DNA of 64,000 nucleotides from Leifsonia psychrotolerans (GCF_013410665.1 NZ_JACCFM010000001.1:3286001-3350000); one strand, 5' to 3'; positions 1-8,918 are shown, counted from the stretch's first letter. Numbers and translations: made by a program. Notes: a model not told the origin generated them from the sequence alone.

Positions 1-939
1 GGGTTCAGCCACGTCTGGACCTTCGACTCTCACCTGCTGTGGCAGGAGCCCTATGTGATTTACAGCAAGATCCTCGCGGAAACCCGCAAGGTGATCGTGG
101 GACCGATGGTCACCAACCCGGCGACCCGGGATTGGACCGTGACGGCCTCTACCTACGCCACGCTCAATGAGATGTACGGCAACCGCACGATCTGTGGCAT
201 CGGCCGTGGCGACTCGGCGGTGCGGGTGACCAACGGAGCCCCGACCACGTTGAAGAGCCTGCGGGAGTCGATTCATGTCATCCGTGAGCTGGCGAACTCA
301 CGCTCGGTTGAATACAACGGTGCGACGCTGCAGTTCCCGTGGAGCACCGGCTCGAAACTCGATGTCTGGGTTGCCGCGTATGGGCCGCTCGCGCTCAAGC
401 TCACGGGTGAGGTCGGCGACGGCTTCATCCTGCAGATGGCCGACCTCGATGTGGCCGAGTGGATGATCAAGACCGTTCGCAACGCTGCCGAAGCCGCCGG
501 GCGCGACCCGATGGCTGTGAAGTTCTGTGTGGCAGCGCCCATGTATATCGGCGACGACATCGAGCACATGCGTGACCAATGCCGCTGGTTTGGCGGCATG
601 GTCGGCAATCACGTGGCCGACATCGTCTCGAAGTACGGCACCGATTCGGCAGTGCCGAAGGCGCTCACCGACTACATCAAGGGTCGTGAGGGCTACGACT
701 ACAACGAGCACGGCCGAGCCGGCAACACCCACGCCGACTTCGTGCCCGACGAGATCGTCGACCGGTTCTGCGTGATGGGCACGGCCGACCAACACATCGA
801 GAAGCTCAAGGCCCTGAAAGAACTCGGCGTCGACCAGTTCGCCGGCTACCTGCAGCACGACAACAAAGAGGAGACCCTCCGGGTGTACGGAGAGACGGTC
901 ATCCCGGCACTTTCCGAGCACATCGTGGCCAAGGCATGA
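1..939 (+). CDS. F420-type LLM-class oxidoreductase (5' end cut by window)
   Basis: The reading frame is open from base 1, so the N-terminus lies outside the window; 312 residues are visible. It resembles luciferase-like monooxygenase fold proteins of the F420-dependent group: a TIM-barrel pattern with G-I-G-R-G-D-S, the strand V-W-V-A-A-Y-G-P followed by A-L-K-L-T-G-E-V-G-D-G-F, and a C-terminal G-T-A-D-Q-H-I-E segment. It looks closest to the TIGR03842-type family often seen beside pyrimidine/hydantoin genes (family recall, not searched). The stop overlaps the next start (ATGA), so it is translationally coupled to the ABC importer. Substrate is unknown; context suggests a redox step on a pyrimidine or related ring. 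Confidence 0.8.
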   Translation, partial: GFSHVWTFDSHLLWQEPYVIYSKILAETRKVIVGPMVTNPATRDWTVTASTYATLNEMYGNRTICGIGRGDSAVRVTNGAPTTLKSLRESIHVIRELANSRSVEYNGATLQFPWSTGSKLDVWVAAYGPLALKLTGEVGDGFILQMADLDVAEWMIKTVRNAAEAAGRDPMAVKFCVAAPMYIGDDIEHMRDQCRWFGGMVGNHVADIVSKYGTDSAVPKALTDYIKGREGYDYNEHGRAGNTHADFVPDEIVDRFCVMGTADQHIEKLKALKELGVDQFAGYLQHDNKEETLRVYGETVIPALSEHIVAKA

Positions 940-1895
940 CTCGCACCCTCGAGACGACGCAGTCGATCGGCACCGCGCAACTGAACGCGGGCCGGTCGGG
1001 CTCGTCTCGAACGCGGCGGAGTCGCACGGGCATGTGGCGCACGGCGAGCATTGGCGCGCTGGGCATCGTTCTGCTCGGCCTGATCTGGGAACTGTACAAG
1101 TTTCTCGGACCCGCCGAGGGCGTCGTCATCGGTGGCGTCACCGTGCTGCCACGCACCAGCGACTTGGCCATGCCGCATCTCTGGACGATGTTCAGCCGGG
1201 CGCTGGAGCCGGTCACCGGTGGCGCGAATGCCCTGCCGGTGTGGCAGGCCGTTCTGCAAGGCTCGCTCTTCACGCTCAGCATCGCCGCGGTCGGTTGGCT
1301 CGTCGGAGTGTCGGTCGGGATGGCGCTGGCGTTGCTTATGCAGCGCTTTCGTCTGGCCGAGCAGGCCGTCTTGCCGTGGATCATCCTGAGCCAGACGGTT
1401 CCTCTGATCGCCATTGCCCCGCTCGTCCGGCGCTGGGGCGCGCAGATCCATTTCGGCGAATTCACCTGGGAGAACTGGATGTCGGTCGCCCTGATCGCCT
1501 CCTACCTCGCGTTCTTCCCGGTCTCGGTCGGCGCGCTGCGCGGCCTCGGTTCGCCGGATGCCGCCCACGTCGACCTCATGCACTGCTATTCGGTCGGGTG
1601 GTGGAAGACGCTCTGGCGCTTGCGCCTGCCGGCCAGTGTCGGCTATCTGCTGCCCGCCCTGCGGTTGGCTGCGGCCAGCGCGGTGATCGGTGCCGTGGTC
1701 GCCGAGGTGTCGATCGGTCTGCGCGGCGGCATCGGTCGGCTGATCGTCGAGTATGCCGGCGCCGCCAGCAGCGACCCGGGAAAGCCCTGGGCGCCCATCT
1801 TCGGTTCCGTTCTCGTCGGCCTGGTGGCCGCCGGGTTCGTGGGCCTCATCGGTTTGTTCCTTCGTCGTTTTCGCAGGGGAGAGGTTGCATCATGA
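936..1895 (+). CDS. ABC transporter permease, NMT1/taurine-type importer
   Basis: A 319-residue inner-membrane permease. After a basic N-terminal tail (about 30 residues) there are about six hydrophobic segments. The cytoplasmic coupling loop typical of binding-protein-dependent permeases is visible near residues 205-240 (D-A-A-H-V-D-L-M ... L-R-L-P-A-S-V). It overlaps the upstream oxidoreductase by 4 nt and the downstream ATPase by 4 nt (ATGA at both junctions), so the genes form one operon. It pairs with the second permease at 2725-3504 to make a heterodimeric channel. The substrate is inferred from context to be a pyrimidine-like or hydantoin-like compound; a thiamine precursor is the main alternative for this transporter class. 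Confidence 0.85.
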   Translation: MTRTLETTQSIGTAQLNAGRSGSSRTRRSRTGMWRTASIGALGIVLLGLIWELYKFLGPAEGVVIGGVTVLPRTSDLAMPHLWTMFSRALEPVTGGANALPVWQAVLQGSLFTLSIAAVGWLVGVSVGMALALLMQRFRLAEQAVLPWIILSQTVPLIAIAPLVRRWGAQIHFGEFTWENWMSVALIASYLAFFPVSVGALRGLGSPDAAHVDLMHCYSVGWWKTLWRLRLPASVGYLLPALRLAAASAVIGAVVAEVSIGLRGGIGRLIVEYAGAASSDPGKPWAPIFGSVLVGLVAAGFVGLIGLFLRRFRRGEVAS

Positions 1896-2728
1896 GTGCG
1901 AAAGCATCGGGAGTGGCTGCGGGTTCGCTCGCCGTCGACGTGACTGAGGTCAGCAGGATCTTCACGGGCAAGAAGGGTGCATCCGTCGCTGCGCTCGACA
2001 ACGTGAGTCTCACGGTGAACCCGGGGGAGTTCGTCTCGCTGATCGGGCCGAGCGGATGCGGCAAGAGCACGCTCATGCGCCTGATCGCCGATCTCGACAC
2101 CCCGACGAGCGGCACCATCGAGGTGTTCGGGCAGTCCGCCCGCCAAGCGCGCCTCAATCAGTCCTATGGCATTGCCTTCCAGCAGGCCGGCCTGTTGCCG
2201 TGGCGCACGGTGGCCGGCAACATCGAGTTGCCGCTTGAACTGCACGGTGTCGCGAAACCGGCCCGCAAGGCCCGCTCCGCCGAACTGCTTGATCTGGTCG
2301 GCCTGTCTGACTTCGCACACCACTACCCTGATCAGCTCTCCGGAGGCATGCAGCAGCGCGTCGCGATTGCCCGGTCGTTGGCGGAAAGCCCCCGCCTGCT
2401 GCTCATGGACGAACCGTTCGGCGCGCTTGATGAGATGACCCGCGAACGGATGCAGAACGAACTGGTTCGCATCTGCGGCGAGACCGGGGCCGCCGTGGTC
2501 TTTGTCACCCACTCGATTCCCGAGGCTGTCTTTCTCTCGGACCGGGTCGTCGTCATGTCGCCGCGGCCCGGCCGCATCCGTGACATTCTCAGCGTGCGCC
2601 TGGGTGAGACCGGTGAGCGCGGCGAGAACCTGCGGGAGGAGTCGTCGTTCTTCCAGGCCGTCAGCCAGGTGCGGGAACTGTTGCACGGCGAGGTGCCCGT
2701 CGGGGCACGCGGGGTCGAAACCCGATGA
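1892..2728 (+). CDS. ABC transporter ATP-binding protein, nitrate/taurine/pyrimidine class
   Basis: The open frame extends far upstream, but ATG at 1892 is the real start: it overlaps the permease stop and has the purine-rich GGGGAGAGG upstream. The 278-residue product has every ABC motif: Walker A G-P-S-G-C-G-K-S-T (about 52-60), Q-loop F-Q-Q-A-G (about 96-100), signature L-S-G-G-M-Q-Q-R (about 149-156) and Walker B L-L-L-M-D-E-P (about 169-175), followed by the D-loop G-A-L-D. It should be a functional ATPase driving the two flanking permeases. The stop overlaps the next start at 2725. Confidence 0.88.
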   Translation: MSAKASGVAAGSLAVDVTEVSRIFTGKKGASVAALDNVSLTVNPGEFVSLIGPSGCGKSTLMRLIADLDTPTSGTIEVFGQSARQARLNQSYGIAFQQAGLLPWRTVAGNIELPLELHGVAKPARKARSAELLDLVGLSDFAHHYPDQLSGGMQQRVAIARSLAESPRLLLMDEPFGALDEMTRERMQNELVRICGETGAAVVFVTHSIPEAVFLSDRVVVMSPRPGRIRDILSVRLGETGERGENLREESSFFQAVSQVRELLHGEVPVGARGVETR

Positions 2729-3504
2729 GGCCGGGGGAGGCGACGCGCGCGGGGCTGGGCCGTACGGCTCTCGCGCCCATCGTGCTCGGCGTCGCAGTGA
2801 TACTGCTCTGGCAGGCAGCGGTGACGGTTTTCGACATCAAGCCGTTCATCTTGCCTGGCCCGTTCCAGATCGGCGCGCAATTCGGCGACAACCTGCAGAC
2901 GGTTGCCGCGGGAATGCTGGTCACCGGCAGGAACGCATTGATCGGGCTCGTCATTGGTGCCATTCTCGGCGTGATCGCAGCGATCCTCTCGGCGCTCATT
3001 CGCCTCTTCGATGAGCTCGCGGCCCCGATTGTTGCGGCGCTCGCCGTGGTGCCGATCGTGGCGCTGGCCCCGGTGCTGTACACGATGTTCGGGGCCAACG
3101 CCGAGACGGCGCGGCAGATCGTGGCCGGGTTGGCCGTGTTCGTTCCGGTCTACTTCAACACGTTCAAGGGGCTGCGCCAAGTGCGCCCGGTGCACCGTGA
3201 CCTGATGCAGGCCTACGCCGCCAGCCGCTGGCAATCCACCCGCACGGTCACCTTGCCCACGGCCAAGCCGTATGTCTTCACGGGCCTGCGTATCGCGTCG
3301 TCCCTGGCCGTGATCTCCGCGCTGGTCGCCGAGTACTTCGGTGGCCCGGTCGGCGGGCTGGGGCGCTCGATCACCTCCGCCGCGTCGAGCAGTAACTATG
3401 GGCTGGCCTGGGCCTACGTGCTCGGCAGCATCCTGCTCGGTCTCCTCTTCTATTGCGCAGCCCTCGGGCTCGAGAAACTAGTCAGTCGCCGTCCCGGCAG
3501 TTGA
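2725..3504 (+). CDS. ABC transporter permease, second subunit
   Basis: A 259-residue permease with about six membrane spans. The coupling-helix region near residues 150-185 reads L-R-Q-V-R-P-V-H-R-D-L-M-Q-A-Y-A-A-S. It starts with ATG overlapping the ATPase stop by 4 nt and is the last gene of the tightly overlapped block. A 100-bp gap with a hairpin (3517-3538) separates it from the binding protein. It is homologous in type to the permease at 936, which implies a two-permease, one-ATPase importer. Confidence 0.87.
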   Translation: MRPGEATRAGLGRTALAPIVLGVAVILLWQAAVTVFDIKPFILPGPFQIGAQFGDNLQTVAAGMLVTGRNALIGLVIGAILGVIAAILSALIRLFDELAAPIVAALAVVPIVALAPVLYTMFGANAETARQIVAGLAVFVPVYFNTFKGLRQVRPVHRDLMQAYAASRWQSTRTVTLPTAKPYVFTGLRIASSLAVISALVAEYFGGPVGGLGRSITSAASSSNYGLAWAYVLGSILLGLLFYCAALGLEKLVSRRPGS

Positions 3505-3516
3505 CCCCCGAAACGT

Positions 3517-3538
3517 CGACCCGCATCCTCGCGGGTCG
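3517..3538 (+). promoter_or_regulatory. Intra-operon hairpin before the binding-protein gene
   Basis: An 8-bp perfect stem (CGACCCGC at 3517-3524, GCGGGTCG at 3531-3538) with a 6-nt loop lies between the permease stop and the binding-protein start. There is no T tract. It may stabilise the downstream mRNA or weakly terminate read-through; this is inference. Confidence 0.45.
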
Positions 3539-3604
3539 TGCGAATGCAGCACCAAGAAGCACGTACATGGCATGTCAAGGCACCGAACTAGCTAGGAGGA
3601 AGAC

Positions 3605-4765
3605 ATGAAACACAGCACACGATGGCTCGGCACGGTTGGCGCTCTCGCCACGGCATCCGCACTTGTCCTCACCGGTTGCAGCTCAGGCGGCAGCGGGGGC
3701 GGAAGCACGGATGACGCAGGCTCGAGCGGCGGCGGGCTCACGCCGATCACCCTGCAGTTGCAATGGTCGGCGCAGGCTCAGTTCGCCGGGTATTACGCGG
3801 CGGTCGACCAAGGCTTCTACAAGGATGAAGGCCTCGACGTGACCATCGCCGAGGGTGGCTCCGATATCGTGCCGCAGGACGTTCTTGCGTCGGGCGATGT
3901 CGACTACGCAATCTCCTGGGTGCCCAAGGTGCTCGGGTCGATCGAACAGGGCGCCAACATCACCGATGTCGCGCAGATCTTCGAGCGGAGTGCGACCACG
4001 CAGATCAGCTTCAAGGACAAGAACATCACCGACCCAGCCGACCTCAAGGGTAAGAATGTGGGCAGCTGGGGCTACGGCAACGAGTGGGAGCTCTTTGCCG
4101 GTATGCAGAAAGCGGGCGTCGAGGTGGGCGACATCAACCTGGTGCAGCAGCAGTTCGACATGAACGGCTTCCTCGCGGGAGACATCGACGCTGCTCAGGC
4201 CATGACCTACAACGAGTACGCCCAGGTGCTCGAGACGATCAACCCGGCCACCGGCAACCTCTACCAGCCCGCTGACCTCAATGTCATCAACTGGAACGAC
4301 GTGGGAACGGCCATGCTGCAGGATGCCATCTGGGCGAACACCGACAAGCTGGCCAGCGACACGGCCTACGCCGACAACACGGTGAAGTTCATCAAGGCCT
4401 CCATCAAGGGCTGGGCCTACGCGCGCGACAACGCCGAGAAGTCGGCCGAAATCGTGGCAGCGGCAGGTTCACAGCTGCCGGCCGGCCACCAGCTGTGGAT
4501 GACCAACGAGGTCAACAAGCTCATCTGGCCGTCGACGAACGGCGTCGGAATGATTGACGAAGCCGCCTGGAAGAACACCGTCAAGATCGCCATGAACACC
4601 AAGAACGAAACCGGCGCGACGATTATCACCTCGGAGCCGCCCGCGACTGCGTTCTCGAACGAGTACGTGACCAAGGCTCTCGCCGAGTTGAAGGATGAAG
4701 GCGTCGACGTGATGGGAACCTCCTACACGCCGCTCACCGTCACCCTCAAGCAGGGCGGCGAGTAA
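3605..4765 (+). CDS. ABC transporter substrate-binding lipoprotein, NMT1/THI5 family
   Basis: A 386-residue lipoprotein. The signal peptide has a basic start, a hydrophobic core and the lipobox L-T-G-C with the modified cysteine at residue 25, then a Gly/Ser linker. The mature part opens with the NMT1/THI5-like pattern L-Q-W-S-A-Q-A-Q-F-A-G-Y-Y-A-A, which in this family contacts pyrimidine-like or amine ligands. A strong AGGAGG-type ribosome site lies about 5 nt upstream of the ATG. It delivers substrate to the permease pair 936/2725. The flanking hairpins at 3517 and 4772 suggest its mRNA is maintained at its own level, as is common for binding proteins. Confidence 0.88.
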   Translation: MKHSTRWLGTVGALATASALVLTGCSSGGSGGGSTDDAGSSGGGLTPITLQLQWSAQAQFAGYYAAVDQGFYKDEGLDVTIAEGGSDIVPQDVLASGDVDYAISWVPKVLGSIEQGANITDVAQIFERSATTQISFKDKNITDPADLKGKNVGSWGYGNEWELFAGMQKAGVEVGDINLVQQQFDMNGFLAGDIDAAQAMTYNEYAQVLETINPATGNLYQPADLNVINWNDVGTAMLQDAIWANTDKLASDTAYADNTVKFIKASIKGWAYARDNAEKSAEIVAAAGSQLPAGHQLWMTNEVNKLIWPSTNGVGMIDEAAWKNTVKIAMNTKNETGATIITSEPPATAFSNEYVTKALAELKDEGVDVMGTSYTPLTVTLKQGGE

Positions 4766-4771
4766 CCGCAC

Positions 4772-4809
4772 CCCTCGGTTGGGCGGCCGTTGGGCCGCCC
4801 GACCGAGGG
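4772..4809 (+). terminator. Strong hairpin after the binding-protein gene
   Basis: Two 17-nt arms (4772-4788 and 4793-4809) pair with one G-T wobble around a 4-nt loop, 7 nt after the stop codon. No U tract follows, so it may be a stabiliser or partial terminator rather than a full stop; the next gene begins 63 nt later on the same strand. Confidence 0.65.
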
Positions 4810-4872
4810 TCCACCCCGCAGCACAGAAACCGCAGCACAGAAACCCGCAACTCAGAAAGAAGCGCGACCATC

Positions 4873-6192
4873 GTGACTGACCCCACCTCGACTTCCGCCC
4901 ACGAGCGCACCGTGCAGCTCGATAAGGCACACGTCTTCCATTCCTGGTCGGCCCAGGCCGCGTTGAACCCGTTCGTCGTCGCGGGTGGCGCAGGCTGCCG
5001 GGTCTGGGATTACGACGGACGCAGCTACCTCGACTTCTCGAGCCAGCTGGTCAACACGAATATCGGCCACCAGCATCCGGCCGTCATCGACGCCATCGCC
5101 GCGCAGGCACAGGTGCTCACGACAATCGCGCCCGCCACGGCGAACCTGGCGCGTGGTGAGGCTGCCAAGCGCATCGTGGACCGGGCGCCCGAGGGCTTCA
5201 ACAAGGTCTTCTTCACCAACGGCGGTGCGGATGCCAACGAGAACGCCATGCGGTTGGCCCGCCTGCACACGGGGCGCGATACCGTGCTGTCGACCTATCG
5301 TTCCTACCACGGCAATACCGGCTCAGCCATCGTCGCCACGGGCGACTGGCGCCGCATCCCCAATGAATATGCGCGCGGTCACGCTCACTTCTTCGGACCG
5401 TTCGCCTACCGCAGCGAGTTCTGGGCGACGACGCCCGAGCAGGAATCGGAGCGGGCACTGCACCACCTCGAGCGCGTCATTCAGAGTGAAGGTGCCGAAT
5501 CCATCGCCGCCGTGCTGCTCGAAACCGTGCCCGGCACGGCGGGGGTGCTGATTCCGCCGCCCGGCTATCTGGCCGGTGTGCGCGCGCTCTGCGACAGATA
5601 CGGCATCATGCTCATCTTCGATGAGGTCATGTGCGGTTTCGGGCGCACCGGCAGCTGGTTTGCCTTCGAGAACTACGACGTGGTGCCCGACCTGATCACC
5701 TTCGCCAAGGGCGTGAACTCGGGTTATGTGCCGACTGGCGGCGTGATCATCTCGGACGCGATCGCGAGTGATTTCGACACGAAGGTCTTCCCGGGTGGGC
5801 TCACCTACTCGGGGCATCCGCTGGCGATGGCCTCGATCGTGGCGGCACTTGACGCCATGGAGAACGACGGCATCGTCGAGAATGCGGCACGTATCGGCCG
5901 TGATGTGCTGGCTCCCGGCCTTGCCGCCTTGGCCGAGAAGCATCCGATCATCGGGGAGGTGCGCGGAATCGGCGTCTTCTGGGCGCTCGACCTGGTCAGC
6001 GACCCCGAGACGCGCGAACCCGTGAGTGCCGCCGTGATGGGGCGCATCAAGAGTGAGCTGATGGCGCGCAATCTGTTGCCCTTCCTCTCCGAGAACCGCA
6101 TTCATGTCGTGCCACCGTGCATCGTGACGGATGCCGAGGTCGCCGAGGCCCTCGCGATCTACGACGAGGTGCTCTCGCTCGACCTCCTCTAG
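4873..6192 (+). CDS. Class III (omega) aminotransferase, probable beta-alanine transaminase
   Basis: A 439-residue PLP enzyme. Visible fold-type I landmarks: S-Y-H-G (about 144-147), [13 protein letters not shown] (about 248-260, Asp250 binding the pyridine nitrogen), and the Schiff-base lysine in F-A-K-G (Lys279). GTG start at 4873 with AGAAAGAAG upstream. Class III enzymes move amino groups from omega-amines such as beta-alanine to pyruvate or 2-oxoglutarate. The downstream gene is a malonate/methylmalonate-semialdehyde dehydrogenase, so the likely route is beta-alanine to malonate semialdehyde to acetyl-CoA. Exact substrate cannot be read from sequence; taurine or GABA are alternatives. 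Confidence 0.85.
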   Translation: MTDPTSTSAHERTVQLDKAHVFHSWSAQAALNPFVVAGGAGCRVWDYDGRSYLDFSSQLVNTNIGHQHPAVIDAIAAQAQVLTTIAPATANLARGEAAKRIVDRAPEGFNKVFFTNGGADANENAMRLARLHTGRDTVLSTYRSYHGNTGSAIVATGDWRRIPNEYARGHAHFFGPFAYRSEFWATTPEQESERALHHLERVIQSEGAESIAAVLLETVPGTAGVLIPPPGYLAGVRALCDRYGIMLIFDEVMCGFGRTGSWFAFENYDVVPDLITFAKGVNSGYVPTGGVIISDAIASDFDTKVFPGGLTYSGHPLAMASIVAALDAMENDGIVENAARIGRDVLAPGLAALAEKHPIIGEVRGIGVFWALDLVSDPETREPVSAAVMGRIKSELMARNLLPFLSENRIHVVPPCIVTDAEVAEALAIYDEVLSLDLL

Positions 6193-6625
6193 TCCGCCCG
6201 CGGGTCGAGCCCCATCCGCGCCTCGAGCCCTTCCGTTGGTCGAGCCCTTCCGTTGGTCGGGCCCTTCCGTTGGTCGAGACCCTCGCCCCTCCGCGGGTCG
6301 AGCCCCCTCCGCGGGTCGAGCCCCCTCCGCGGGTCGAGCCCTTCCGTTGGTCGAGCTTGTCGAGACCCTCGCTTGATCTCGACGAGCTCGATCAACGACA
6401 CCCTCCACATCCACCCGAGCCCCCTCCGCGGATCGAGCCCCCTCCGCGGATCGAGCCCCCTCCGCGGGTCGAGCCCCTCCCGCGGGTCGAGCCCCTCCCG
6501 CGGGTCGAGCCCCCTCCGTTGGTCGAGCTTGTCGAGACCCTCGCTTGATCTCGACGAGCTCGATCAACGACACCCTCCACACGCACCGAATCGCAACCCC
6601 CGCATTCCCCGAAAGGACACCTCCC
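6193..6625. repeat. Repeat-filled intergenic region with two 66-bp direct repeats
   Basis: No credible gene. The stretch is made of many short runs of the type CCCTCCGCGGGTCGAG and two near-perfect 66-bp direct repeats at 6344-6410 and 6516-6581. Each long repeat contains inverted arms of the GTTGGTCGAGCTTGTCGAG / CTCGACGAGCTCGATCAAC type, the palindromic family also seen at 8198, 29295, 37291-38665 and 56742. Apparent open frames here are by-products of stop-free repeats. A ribosome site GAAAGGA at 6611 belongs to the next gene. Confidence 0.85.
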
Positions 6626-8125
6626 ATGACCGACATCCCTACGCTCGACCACTACATCAATGGTGCTGACGCCACCGGAACCTCCTCCCGCACGTCGCCC
6701 GTGTTCAACCCGGCCACCGGTGCCGTTGCGAAGAACGTGCGCCTGGCCAGCACTGCCGACGTCGATGCTGCCGTCGCCGTGGCATCCGCTGCCTACCCGG
6801 CATGGCGCGACACCTCGCAGGCCAAGCGCCAGACGATCATGTACAACTTTCGTGAGCTGCTGAACTCTCGCAAGGGTGAACTGGCCGACATTCTCACCGC
6901 CGAGCATGGCAAGGTCACCTCCGACGCGCTCGGCGAGATCGCGCGCGGCATTGAGGTCGTCGAGTTCGCGCTGGGAATGCCGCACCTGTCGAAGGGGGAC
7001 TTCTCTGAGAACGTCTCGACCGGTGTTGACGTGTACACGTTGCGCCAGCCGCTCGGCGTTGTCGGCGTCATCAGTCCGTTCAACTTTCCGGCGATGGTGC
7101 CGATGTGGTTCTTCCCCATTGCGATCGCGGCCGGCAACACCGTGGTGCTGAAGCCCAGCGAGAAAGACCCGTCGGCCTCCAACTGGATGGCCGAGCTCAT
7201 GACGGAGGCCGGCCTGCCCGCCGGCGTGTTCAACGTCGTGCACGGCGACAAAGAAGCCGTCGACGCGCTGCTCGTGCACCCCGAGGTGCAGTCAATCTCG
7301 TTCGTCGGCTCGACACCCATCGCGCGCTACATCTATGAGACGGCATCCGCTCACGGCAAGCGCGTGCAGGCACTCGGCGGTGCCAAGAATCACATGCTGG
7401 TGCTGCCCGACGCCGATCTGGACGTGACGGCGGATGCCGCGGTGAACGCCGGCTTCGGCTCGGCCGGTGAGCGCTGCATGGCGATCAGCGTCGTGCTGGC
7501 CGTCGAACCCATTGCCGACGAGCTGATCGCGAAGATCACCGAGCGCATGAAGGGGCTGAAGATCGGTGACGGCATGCGCGGTTGCGACATGGGCCCGCTG
7601 ATCACCGAAGCCCATCGTGACAAGGTGGCCGGCTACATCGACATCGCGGCGGCCGACGGCGCTACGGTCGTCGTCGATGGGCGTGGAGTCGAGGTCGACG
7701 GCGACGCCTCGGGCTTCTGGCTCGGCCCCACGCTGTTTGACAACGTCAGCCTCGACTCAGCCGTCTATCAGGACGAGATTTTCGGTCCGGTGCTGTCCGT
7801 CATCCGGGTCGCCAGCTACGAAGAGGGACTGCACATCATCAACACCGGCCGCTATGGCAATGGAACAGCCATCTTCACCAATGACGGCGGGGCCGGTCGT
7901 CGGTTCCAGAATGAGGTGCAGGTGGGAATGGTCGGCATCAACGTGCCGATCCCGGTTCCGGTGGCGTACCACTCGTTCGGTGGCTGGAAGGAGTCGGCGT
8001 TCGGTGACGCGAAGGCCTATGGTCCGAGTGGAATCGCATTCTTCACCCGTGAGAAGGCCGTGACCAGCCGTTGGCTTGACCCGAGCCACGGTGGGATCAA
8101 CCTGGGCTTCCCGCAGAACCACTAG
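6626..8125 (+). CDS. mmsA: CoA-acylating methylmalonate/malonate-semialdehyde dehydrogenase
   Basis: ATG at 6626 is chosen over the in-frame 6545 because GAAAGGA lies 8 nt upstream and the longer start falls in repeat DNA. The 499-residue product is an aldehyde dehydrogenase superfamily member. The NAD-binding part has P-F-N-F-P (151-155) and the loop F-V-G-S-T (227-231). The catalytic cysteine is Cys284 in G-E-R-C-M-A, preceded by A-L-G-G-A-K-N-H (249-256). That last motif, with Gly-Ala in place of the usual Glu-Leu-Gly-Gly-Lys glutamate, is the hallmark of the CoA-dependent methylmalonate-semialdehyde class. It converts (methyl)malonate semialdehyde to propionyl- or acetyl-CoA and should act after the aminotransferase at 4873. 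Confidence 0.9.
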   Translation: MTDIPTLDHYINGADATGTSSRTSPVFNPATGAVAKNVRLASTADVDAAVAVASAAYPAWRDTSQAKRQTIMYNFRELLNSRKGELADILTAEHGKVTSDALGEIARGIEVVEFALGMPHLSKGDFSENVSTGVDVYTLRQPLGVVGVISPFNFPAMVPMWFFPIAIAAGNTVVLKPSEKDPSASNWMAELMTEAGLPAGVFNVVHGDKEAVDALLVHPEVQSISFVGSTPIARYIYETASAHGKRVQALGGAKNHMLVLPDADLDVTADAAVNAGFGSAGERCMAISVVLAVEPIADELIAKITERMKGLKIGDGMRGCDMGPLITEAHRDKVAGYIDIAAADGATVVVDGRGVEVDGDASGFWLGPTLFDNVSLDSAVYQDEIFGPVLSVIRVASYEEGLHIINTGRYGNGTAIFTNDGGAGRRFQNEVQVGMVGINVPIPVPVAYHSFGGWKESAFGDAKAYGPSGIAFFTREKAVTSRWLDPSHGGINLGFPQNH

Positions 8126-8353
8126 CGCCGGTCGGGCGCCCCTCCGCCGGTCGGGCGCCCCCGCAGATCGGGCGCCCCCCGCAGATCGGGCGCCCCCGTT
8201 GATCGAGCTTGTCGAGATCCCGTGCGATGGTCTCGAATCTGGCTCACTGGGTCTCGACGGGCTCGACCAGTGGGACTGCGCCCCCGTTGATCGAGCCTGT
8301 CGACGCACGACCGCCGAGCCGGAGAGCCGAGAGCAGCGGTCACCTGCGTAGCC
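8126..8353. repeat. Intergenic repeats between mmsA and pyrE
   Basis: Contains short tandem runs (CTCCGCCGGTCGGGCGCC-like, then two CCGCAGATCGGGCGCCCC units) followed by one complete palindromic element at about 8198-8274 (arms GTTGATCGAGCTTGTCGAG and CTCGACGGGCTCGACCAGT) and a half element at 8286-8304. No gene is seen. Confidence 0.75.
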
Positions 8354-8366
8354 TAAAGTTGAGTGT

Positions 8367-8918
8367 GTGACGGATACACGGCAGCAGCTCATTGACCACA
8401 TCTCGGCCGAGGCCGTCTTCCATGGCGACTTCACGCTCACCAGCGGCAAGAAGGCGACGTACTACGTCGACCTGCGCAAGGTGAGCCTCGATCACCGAGT
8501 GGCACCTCTGATCGGGCAGGTCATGCTCGATCTGATCGCCGAGATCCCCGATGTCGCGGCTGTCGGCGGCATGACCATGGGTGCCGACCCGGTCGCCTCC
8601 GCCATCCTGCACCAGGGCGCAGCGCGCGGAGCGACATACGATGCGTTCGTCGTGCGCAAGGAGCCCAAGGACCACGGCCGCGGCAAGCAGGTTGAAGGCC
8701 CCGACCTCGCCGGCAAGCGTGTGATTGTGCTCGAGGACACCTCGACGACCGGCGGATCGCCGCTGGCCGCCATCGACGCTCTCCTCAAGGTGGGTGCCAT
8801 CATTGCCGGTGTCGCTGTGGTGGTCGACCGCAATACGGGCGCACGTGAGGTCATCGAAGCCGCCGGCTACCCCTATTACTACGCCATCGGCTTAGACGAC
8901 CTGGGGCTGACCGAGTGA
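8367..8918 (+). CDS. pyrE: Orotate phosphoribosyltransferase
   Basis: A 183-residue type I phosphoribosyltransferase of the short actinobacterial form. It has the PRPP-binding motif V-I-V-L-E-D-T-S-T-T-G-G-S (119-131) and the flexible-loop region R-K-E-P-K-D-H-G (98-105). It makes OMP from orotate and PRPP in de novo pyrimidine synthesis. GTG start at 8367; no ribosome site is present, but TAAAGT sits 7 nt upstream, which fits a leaderless transcript. The next gene overlaps by 4 nt (GTGA), so the septum-formation domain protein is co-transcribed. Although adjacent to the putative pyrimidine catabolic cluster, it has its own promoter. Confidence 0.92.
   Translation: MTDTRQQLIDHISAEAVFHGDFTLTSGKKATYYVDLRKVSLDHRVAPLIGQVMLDLIAEIPDVAAVGGMTMGADPVASAILHQGAARGATYDAFVVRKEPKDHGRGKQVEGPDLAGKRVIVLEDTSTTGGSPLAAIDALLKVGAIIAGVAVVVDRNTGAREVIEAAGYPYYYAIGLDDLGLTE

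Noticed and set aside
846..1583. Minus-strand open frames over the ABC permease (and similar antisense frames elsewhere)
   Set aside because: Shadows of high-GC codon bias; composition is Arg/Ala/Asp-rich without domains, and the plus-strand genes are clearly real.
3605..4765. Thiamine-precursor (ThiY-type) assignment for the binding protein
   Set aside because: No thi genes or TPP riboswitch-like leader are present; the operon neighbours point to amine/pyrimidine catabolism, so the specific name was not used.
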